NCBI GenBank assembly: GCA_037176845.1
Contig: JAYKXP010000112.1
Coordinates: 62,001-126,000 of the forward strand
Length of the DNA stretch: 64,000 bases
Origin: Paramarasmius palmivorus
Lineage: Eukaryota; Basidiomycota; Agaricomycetes; Agaricales; Marasmiaceae
Direction of reading: 5' to 3'
Part shown: positions 57,374-64,000 of the stretch, piece by piece
Position numbering within the stretch: position 1 is the first letter of the stretch
How the letters are laid out: each line of letters starts with the position of its first letter
Translations under genes and position numbers: made by a program
The notes under the pieces: model-generated
What the model saw: the letters and a program-made list of their open reading frames with translations, nothing else
Databases searched by the model: none
Told to the model about the DNA's origin: nothing

Positions 57374-59052
57374 ATGTCCTACGACAAGTTACCTACCTAC
57401 CACGACAACGAGAAGAAGAAAACTCGTAGCCCAAGAAGACTTGTTACGCTCGTTCTGCTCACGATCTCAGTTATGTTCGGAATTCGACATCTCAGCTCTT
57501 CGTTCAGTTTCCGTCCGGTTCTTGGGCCGTTCAGGTGTCATCACGGAGTTGCAGGAGGAGGGCTTCCCACTCATTATACCTTGAACTCTGGTGCTAAAAT
57601 CCCGTCCGTCGCGCTTGGTACGTCCTTTGGGTTGATGTCGCGTGTTCAGAAAAGCTCATTTTTCCTCTTCAAGGCGTCTGGCAAGCAGGGAAAGGTGAAG
57701 TCGGACCTGCTGTCAAGGTGTGAAGCGGTTTTCATTTCAAATTTTGACCTACCTCATACACTCATCGTCCAGACTGCTCTGAATGCCGGATACAGACACA
57801 TTGATGGCGCTTGGATTTACCGCGTATGTCAGAAGTTTATGTAGCGACAAAATGCGCTCAATATCCACAACAGAATGAAGAGGAGGTTGGACAAGCCCTG
57901 AAGGAAAGCGGAGTGCCGAGAGACCAAGTTTGGCTTACATCCAAGGTGTGCCGTTCGTGCCTCTTCCATTTCCCTGACTGATCAGTATTTTTAGCTGTGG
58001 AATTCTTTCCACGCTCCGGAAGATGTGGAGCCTGCACTAGATGATTCGTTAGCTAAGCTTGGGACTGATTATCTCGACCTATATATCATTCACTGGTACG
58101 TCTGACTCGGAGATGCGATCAGCTTGTAGGATATTGAAGTTAACCTTCGCTCTAGGCCAGTCGCGAAGAAGGATGGAGAACCATATAACAGGGATCTCAC
58201 TCACAACCCATACCCAACCTGGCAAGCACTGGAAAAGCTAGTCGAGAAAGGGAAGGTCCGCAACATTGGCGTCAGCAAGTGCGTCTTTGCATATCTCTGG
58301 TACATCCAACTTTCTAACACCGCGCCTGCTTGATTAGCTTCAACATCCAAAGGTGGCCAGTTCATACATCGATGTTGTGGAAGCTCATGCTCACCAGAAA
58401 TACAAAATCAGAATACAAAATCTCACTGCAAACCCTCTGAAGATCAAGCCAGCGGTGAACCAAGTCGAGCTCAACTACTGGATACCCCAACCAGAATTGG
58501 TTCAGGTAACATTTTCCGCCAGTTTCAATCTTGATGATGACCCTCATTTTGTCATCCCCAGTGGTCGATGGAGAGCGGAATCTTACTAGAAGCTTACTCT
58601 CCTTTGGGTAGCACAGGAAGGGTATCGGATACTCTCAATGTTCCAGTGGTAGGGTTCGACACGTGCCCGTAGTAACGTTCTTCGCTCAACGGCTCATAAT
58701 AGGTCAAAGAGGTTGCTTCCGAGCTAGGCATTACTCCTGCACAGGTTATAATTTCCTGGCACGTGCAACGAGGAGTGAGCCAACTTTGTCTTTCTAGCTG
58801 CCACTTGTATTCATCTTTTGCGTCAGACAATCGTCTTACCGAAGAGTGTCACGCCATCCCGAGTGGAAGAGAACATTCAAAGTAAGCATTTTGTGGCGAT
58901 TCCACGATTGCGGGCCCTGATCATGTCATCCAGTTACTAAATTGCCAGACGAGCTCTTTGAAAAACTTGAGAAAGCAGCAACTTCTCATAAACCCGAGAG
59001 AGGTATCAACCCAAGCAAGAACTGGGGTCTGGACTTTGATATCTTCGAGTAA
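57374..59052 (+). CDS. Aldo-keto reductase with N-terminal membrane anchor
   Basis: NADPH-dependent reductase of the AKR superfamily. Twelve exons: 57374-57617, 57674-57717, 57773-57823, 57874-57945, 57995-58095, 58156-58278, 58338-58352, 58412-58505, 58562-58648, 58703-58774, 58827-58881 and 58934-59052, giving 358 residues. The barrel is complete: the tetrad is Asp107, Tyr112, Lys137 and His170 ([23 protein letters not shown]), with [29 protein letters not shown] and NWGLDFDIF. Unusually, about 60 residues precede the barrel and include a helix ([15 protein letters not shown]), suggesting a membrane-bound form. An alternative last intron (GTAAAT donor at the stop) would change the final residues. 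Exon 7 is 15 nt. Confidence 0.92.
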
Positions 59053-59367
59053 ATTTACCGTCAAAATCTTGATGTTTTCATTTTCAGTCCCAAATACAGA
59101 ATATGAAGAAGTTTATCGTCACTGGCCCTTCAATGTCATCCTTTCTCCTGCCGACTCTGAGCCTGTCACTTTGGTGTCAGCCAATCAGAGTTTCCGCCCA
59201 GAAGAGGCCCAAACTCGCTCTCAAACTCGCTACATTCTAAATCCAATTATTGCCCAGTCTGGGGTAACTTCATCACATCTAACAAACAAGGTTTCGGGTA
59301 TGCTCAGCGACTAACTAGATACGATGAAGTTTCATTCTGATGATCATGATATACGTCTACCTGCGAT
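59053..59367. other. Convergent 3' region
   Basis: About 315 bp between convergent genes. A splice from 59048 to 59094 could extend the AKR end into this region; otherwise no feature. Confidence 0.4.
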
Positions 59368-59954
59368 CTAGAAGTAAGTGATATCCCAATGGCTACCCTC
59401 ATCCTATATACTAATGAGTATACATTCGCGGCAGAGAATCACCTAATGGAACTCACGCAATACAGGTTTCCACTCGCAGCCCGCCATTGCGGGAACCCAT
59501 CGCCCCGATTTGCGATCTTGGTAAAAGTGGACTTGATATAGTTATCAAGCTGCGCTGAATGCCTGACGTCGACCTTGTATCCGTTCGCATGAGAGAAGGT
59601 CCCGCTTGTGGAATGGCCGACTTCGGTACCGCCAGTGATGACGAGGGAACTGACGCCAGCAGCCTTCTTCAGGGTAATGACACCGTCAATGGTACCCGAG
59701 AGGATACCTTCGTAGGATGTGCAGCGGGAGTTACTTTTGGTTGTGCAGCCGCCAGAGGAAGAGGCGGTGATGCCCTGGGGTTTGAGGCGAGCCTCTGCTT
59801 GAGCTTGTGTAAGAGGTGTACCGCTTCGTTCCTCAAAGGGTGCGGCGGCGGCCGAGGCAAAGAGGGCAGCAGCGATTGAGACAATCACCGAGAGCTAGAA
59901 TGACGTCATGAGTATGAGGTTCGAATACGATCTGCTTTGGGAGCTGACCTTCAT
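59368..59954 (-). CDS. Small secreted protein with M15-peptidase-like zinc motif
   Basis: Three exons, 59954-59949, 59894-59457 and 59403-59368, join in phase to 159 residues. The first coding exon is only ATGAAG, and the signal peptide (LSVIVSIAAALFASAAAAP) is completed by exon 2. After a short pro-region (LTQAQAEARLKPQGI) and two Cys comes a core containing GGTEVGHS, SHANGYKVDV and, across intron 2, DEGSHWDIT. The spacing His104-x6-Asp111 and His153-x-Asp155 resembles the zinc ligands of M15 D-Ala-D-Ala/L-Ala-D-Glu peptidases. If so, it might act on bacterial peptidoglycan outside the cell. The motif resemblance is what I see; the activity is inference. Confidence 0.7.
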
Positions 59955-60977
59955 TTCTGTGTAGGCGGACTCGGAAGGTACTAAACTATGAGAATTACCC
60001 CAGAAGTATGGCATATTTATACTCTTGGTGCTCTGCTGTAAGCTCATAGACTGTTGACAAGTATCAAGGTTCTTTGGCAGCACCGTACAGCACCATGCGG
60101 AATCGAGACTCGAACATACAGCATTTGTGACAGAGAGACGAGCTGAGAGCACATGAAACGAGAATGATCAAGCTCCTTGATGAGGGGCATCAACAAGACT
60201 AATGTTAGTGGTGAACATACTTCTGCTGTTAGTAATTACTTCCAAGCACGTCAATCAACGTCGATGGTCATTCTGCTACACCTTGGCTGATACGTACTGA
60301 TACGTATGTACTTCAAACCATACATGTGCATCGCGCGACACTGTGTGAACAGTAATTTAGGCGCCCAAAACCCATCTTCCTTTACTAGAAGGCGCGGGCG
60401 CAGCCCGCTAATACCTTGCGACTCTCGTATCAGCTAAGGAAACAGTGAAAGTATTTATTCATCTGATAGGCTCTGTCAGACGGTGATGCAATCCAAAGCT
60501 GATTAGTTACTTTGGTGAACAGTTGTCTAACTCTGACACAGAGGCATGGGAAACGTTTCGGAGAGAAGAGTGAAATCTAGAGAATATGCCGTGGTCAGGG
60601 GAGGAATCTAGCAAGGAAAGATGACTGGTCGAACTTGTACTACCAAATAGACGGGCGGGATCCCATACCGTTTAATAAATGCCTTCAATTTGTCCGTCTT
60701 GCACAATATCCCGATCTGCAGTTTGAGTAGCTCATTGCATGAAACTAAAACGACATATCAAATCTCAACGTTTTATTTTTCCAGCTCAACATACTAATTC
60801 AGGGTCTAAGACTCCAGAAGTCATTCCAGTCAGTCTACTTAGTGAGTCGATGGATTATCCCTCTGAAATTAAGCGGCAATTCCCGGGGGCGGTGTAAGGC
60901 TGTTCTGCCTGATGGGCGTCGAATTGACGGCGCTTATTTTTTCGTCGAGGGATACCTTGCTCCCACGATGTCCGTTA
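59955..60977. other. Intergenic
   Basis: About 1 kb upstream of the secreted-protein gene. A short hairpin (GCGGGCGCAGCCCGC) lies near 60400. No gene recognised. Confidence 0.45.
60014..60021 (-). promoter_or_regulatory. TATA box of small secreted protein gene
   Basis: TATAAATA on the minus strand, 60 bp upstream of the ATG at 59954, consistent with a strongly or inducibly expressed secreted-protein gene. Confidence 0.6.
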
Positions 60978-61251
60978 CTGTACTATTTCATTCGTTTCGG
61001 ATGGCGTTGTGACCTGTGACCTTCCATCCGAAAGTGACCTGTCGGATGGCGGGCCCGCGGTCTGTGACCGCGAAGAAATTTTCGGAAATTAACGCCCAAA
61101 ATTGCCAAATTTGGGCAAAATTCGGAATGTTAGCGCTGGTATCTCGCTGGGAGGGCTCGGATGATCCTCCGGTGACCTGTGACCAAACCAAAAATTTCGG
61201 ATATTTTTGGCCTTGTGACTGTGACCATCCGAAATGAATGAAATAGTACAG
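60978..61251. mobile_element. 274 bp MITE with 27 bp terminal inverted repeats
   Basis: The left end (60978-61004) starts CTGTACTATTTCATTC and the right end (61225-61251) is its reverse complement, with one mismatch in 27 bp. Dinucleotide TA flanks both sides (60976-60977 and 61252-61253), as for Tc1/mariner-type insertions. The interior is non-coding and rich in GTGACC and TCGGATGG motifs in both orientations, so the whole would fold into a long hairpin. No transposase. Perfect ends suggest a recent insertion. Confidence 0.85.
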
Positions 61252-62916
61252 TACTTCCTTAAGTTTAATCCTCTCGAAATCGACTTGGAACATTGTTCTA
61301 AGAAGGTGGATCTCCTTGCGTGTTACTCATTCAAGTTTTGGGGCGGATAGAAATGGCGGGAAGTAGCTTGTCTGGGATTTTCAAGGTAGGTGTCCTGATA
61401 TCAGTGTCGTTTCCTCAGGCCCTTAGTCGTGCTCGTCAAGCTCGAGCCCGTCATAGACCACATACGATAGGCCAATTCTTTCGGACCGAATTATTGCTAG
61501 GTATGGATGGTGAAAGATTCGGGCTGCGTTGATGGAAGTTGGAGTGGGTACGATGTATTGTTTTGTGGGTATCGACAACCTTGCAATCACCTCGCACCTA
61601 ACAAGAGTCTTTTGCAGAGGATTGAGATGTCACCCTCACATAGAAATGTGGAAAGCCGCAGACAGTGCCAACACCTATGCCTCTTATATCTGTCAGAGGC
61701 TACACACTTTCGCTGCTCCCTTCAACGTTGTTACGTCGTGGAGTCCCACAACTTAAACACGACAGGCCGTACCGCCGCCAAGTCTGCCCTTATGAAAGCC
61801 TCGAACATGTTACTCCCAAGCACACCTCCCACTGGTGGTAGTAATTCAAAAAGTAACAAAGTTACTAGCCAATCGGTTATTCGGTATTACCTGTATTCCG
61901 TCAAGGCCCCTCGCCGATACTGGCTGAAACTCCTGCTCACACCCAATCAAACGTTCCTGGACAAAAAAGACACCCGAAGCTTTTGGATACGTGTTTTTGC
62001 TCAAAAAGTCCCCATTATCAGCCAATCGGATTCGTGCCGAAGGGTTTCTCAAGGACAAAAACCCATCGGAAAACGTCGGCTGTCTTTTTCAGCGGGAGAC
62101 GCTGTGTCGGGATAGATTTTTCTCTATTAGGGACTGAGAGTGGGCTTTCCAGCGCCCTGCACGGTGCGTGTGCCTACTAAATACTGTCTTAGCATCGTCG
62201 TGACTCTTTTACAGAATTTTACAGTGGTTCGTTCCACTAGAGATCCGCTTTCGTGACACATCAAGAGGAGACAGGTGTGTATCCGGTAGAATCCTTTGCT
62301 TCCGACTCTTGGCTTAGACTATTGATCCTCTGAAAGTAAAAAAAATCTTCGCATCAGACCATACAATTTGCATGCAATACTGATGCTCGTTTCAACGGTG
62401 CACCGATGATCGATGTTTACATAATTTCGTACCACAGGCTGAGGAACATAGGAGTGAGGACGGTAATGGTGTTACGGTCCTTGGGTTTACCTCAGAACGG
62501 TGCGAGCATTGTGCGAGCTCATCGCTCTTATGACCTCCTCGGATAACCAATGCCTAACAACCGGTTGCGTCTCAGGTACTACCCCGGATTACCCCAGCTT
62601 TGCGGGGGAAGGTTCTTGAGGGTACTTGGCCCCGAGATGGCATTTGACCAATGAAGGAGGCCTTCCACGTTCTGACATTTTCATGCGCCAAAGCATACAT
62701 GTCATTGGCCCGCTAGATTGTCAAGATTCAATGTCTGTTTGCATCATTATTCCCCGAAGTGCCGCTGTTCCTTGTGATGTACGCAACCCGTGACAGCCTT
62801 TTTCGTTTCGATCTCCTGGGAAACACGCGTCGCCTAAGTATTAACAATGTCGCAGGACTATATATGCGTCATGTTTTGGTATTTGAGTTTTCGGGCTCTT
62901 TCCCTTGGACCAAGGC
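61252..62916. other. Intergenic, 1.7 kb
   Basis: Contains a 202-codon open frame (61507-62115) that has no domain and no signal peptide and overlaps frames of similar quality; I do not call it. AGCCAATCGG occurs twice (near 61868 and 62020). Confidence 0.4.
62859..62865 (+). promoter_or_regulatory. TATA-like box of carboxylesterase gene
   Basis: TATATAT lies about 58 bp upstream of the esterase ATG at 62917, a usual spacing for fungal genes. Confidence 0.45.
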
Positions 62917-64000
62917 ATGTACTCTGCCATCTGGGCTGCCCTCCTCTCTGTGGGCCTCGCGGTTGCTGCACCTCTTGCCGCTCCGACGGTACAGTTGGAC
63001 TCAGCTACAGTGACTGGTTCCACTTCACTACGCGTCTCAAAGTTCCTCGGTATCCCATTTGCTCAACCCCCGTAGGTCTCCACGTTCACTATGACTTGAG
63101 AGCGTTGATTTTGACCCAGATGCTCAGGACTGGTAATCGCCGCTTCCGGCTCCCCGAACCTATCCCGGCCTACGAGACGTCATTCAGCGCATTGTCTATG
63201 GGACCTGCATGCCCTCAGCAAGCAATTGAGCTTCCTATTCTGCAAGGGCTACCCGCGGATGCTGTTAACTTTATCGTGAACACCATTTTTAACGCCGCGT
63301 TTCCGGACGACGAGGATTGTAAGTTTTCGTGTTGTTGTCGCCACATAACCGGGGGTCTGACGGATGGATTTCTAGGCTTGACTATCAACGTGTGGAAGCC
63401 TGCTACTGCCACCCTCGATTCCAAGCTCCCTGTCGTTGCTGTACGTGAAGTGGATTCCTATTAGTACATCACGTTGACCTGACCTATTCATTCATAAGTG
63501 GATATTCGGCGGTAAGTGTTGCTCATCCACATGGCTGGGTATACGCGTTTAGACTTTCGTTTGCTCCTTGCAGGTGGCTTCGAGATAGGTTCTCCTCAGA
63601 TGTATGTGATCATTGCTCCTTCCCGCCCTTCCATGAACGCTAAATGATTGTTCGACAGGTATGATGGGGCAGGCGTTGTCGAACGTTCTATTCAACTTGG
63701 AGAACCTGTCATTTACGTTTCCATGAACTATCGTGTCACTGGTATGTCTTTGTTGCGCACAATCTGTGATAGATATCAACGTCATTCAATAGGTTTCGGC
63801 TTCTTGGCCAGTAAAGAAGTCAAAGAAGCGGGCGTCGGCAACCTCGGCCTCCAAGACCGTTAGTCCACATCCTGTGCTCATTTCCGTTCAATAACTAATT
63901 TTTATCTTACTATAGAACGTCAGGCACTCAGATGGGTTCAGAAGTACATCGGTGCTTTCGGCGGAGATCCCAGTAAAGTCACAATGTAAGCTATGGTCAA
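62917..64000 (+). CDS. Secreted type-B carboxylesterase/lipase, 5' part (cut by window edge)
   Basis: Alpha/beta-hydrolase that cleaves carboxylic esters outside the cell. Exons seen: 62917-63071, 63128-63318, 63376-63440, 63499-63511, 63574-63601, 63659-63741, 63793-63858 and 63916-63985, all in phase. A signal peptide (YSAIWAALLSVGLAVAAP) precedes TVTGSTSLRVSKFLGIPFAQPP, GNRRFRLPEP, EDCLTINVWKP, WIFGGGFEIGSP, VYVSMNYRVTGFGF and [30 protein letters not shown], the classic type-B N-terminal half ending just before the catalytic-Ser elbow, which lies beyond the window. Exon 4 is only 13 nt and encodes part of the oxyanion-hole Gly-Gly motif. Confidence 0.93.

Noticed and set aside
61507..62115. 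202-codon plus-strand open frame
   Set aside because: No domain, signal peptide or splice-linked neighbours. Composition resembles random sequence and overlaps other frames of similar length. It also contains a repeated AGCCAATCGG, which suggests non-coding origin.
1..64000. CRISPR arrays, bacterial operons, origins or attachment sites
   Set aside because: The DNA is eukaryotic with spliced genes; no regularly spaced repeats were seen.

Overview
The window looks like nuclear DNA of a basidiomycete fungus, most likely an Agaricomycete. Almost every gene is split by many 45-65 nt GT-AG introns, exons are often tiny, and the gene families fit: DUF6533-type seven-helix proteins, coiled-coil F-box-like proteins, a GH131 glucanase and fungal OTT_1508-like deaminases. 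I cannot name the species. Exon borders were read by hand from splice signals, reading phase and remembered family sequences. No transcript evidence or database search was available.

Left part (1-14.6 kb): the 5' end of an MFS transporter leaves the window on the minus strand. Two tandem paralogous F-box proteins (1.7-3.9 kb and 4.6-6.8 kb) and a fungal multi-pass membrane protein (7.1-8.7 kb) follow, also on the minus strand. About 6 kb with no gene I can recognise comes next.

Middle-left (14.6-28 kb): proteasome subunit beta-6, an RNF14-like RBR ubiquitin ligase and the ER chaperone Rot1 lie close together. Next is a spliced non-coding gene whose two introns each carry a C/D-box snoRNA with the same predicted 18S rRNA target. 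An 870 bp hAT-like element with an 8 bp target duplication interrupts an open reading frame at 24.8-25.7 kb. A DUF6533-type seven-helix protein follows.

Middle-right (29-48.6 kb): GH131 glucanase, a 13-exon SLAC1/malate-type transporter, a divergent pair with start codons only 74 bp apart (HINT nucleotide hydrolase and a 2-oxoglutarate/Fe(II) dioxygenase), a CCDC25/Jlp2 homologue, small hypothetical proteins, a second copy of the 7-kb-type membrane protein, an F-box-like protein and a deaminase-like protein whose expected catalytic Glu is Lys.

Right part (48.7-64 kb): PRMT3 and RBM25 are divergent. Then come a GPI-anchored GH37 trehalase, a membrane-anchored aldo-keto reductase, a small secreted protein with an M15-peptidase-like zinc motif, a 274 bp MITE with TA target duplication, and the 5' end of a secreted type-B carboxylesterase that leaves the window. 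Housekeeping genes and secreted or accessory enzymes are intermixed, and I see no biosynthetic cluster.
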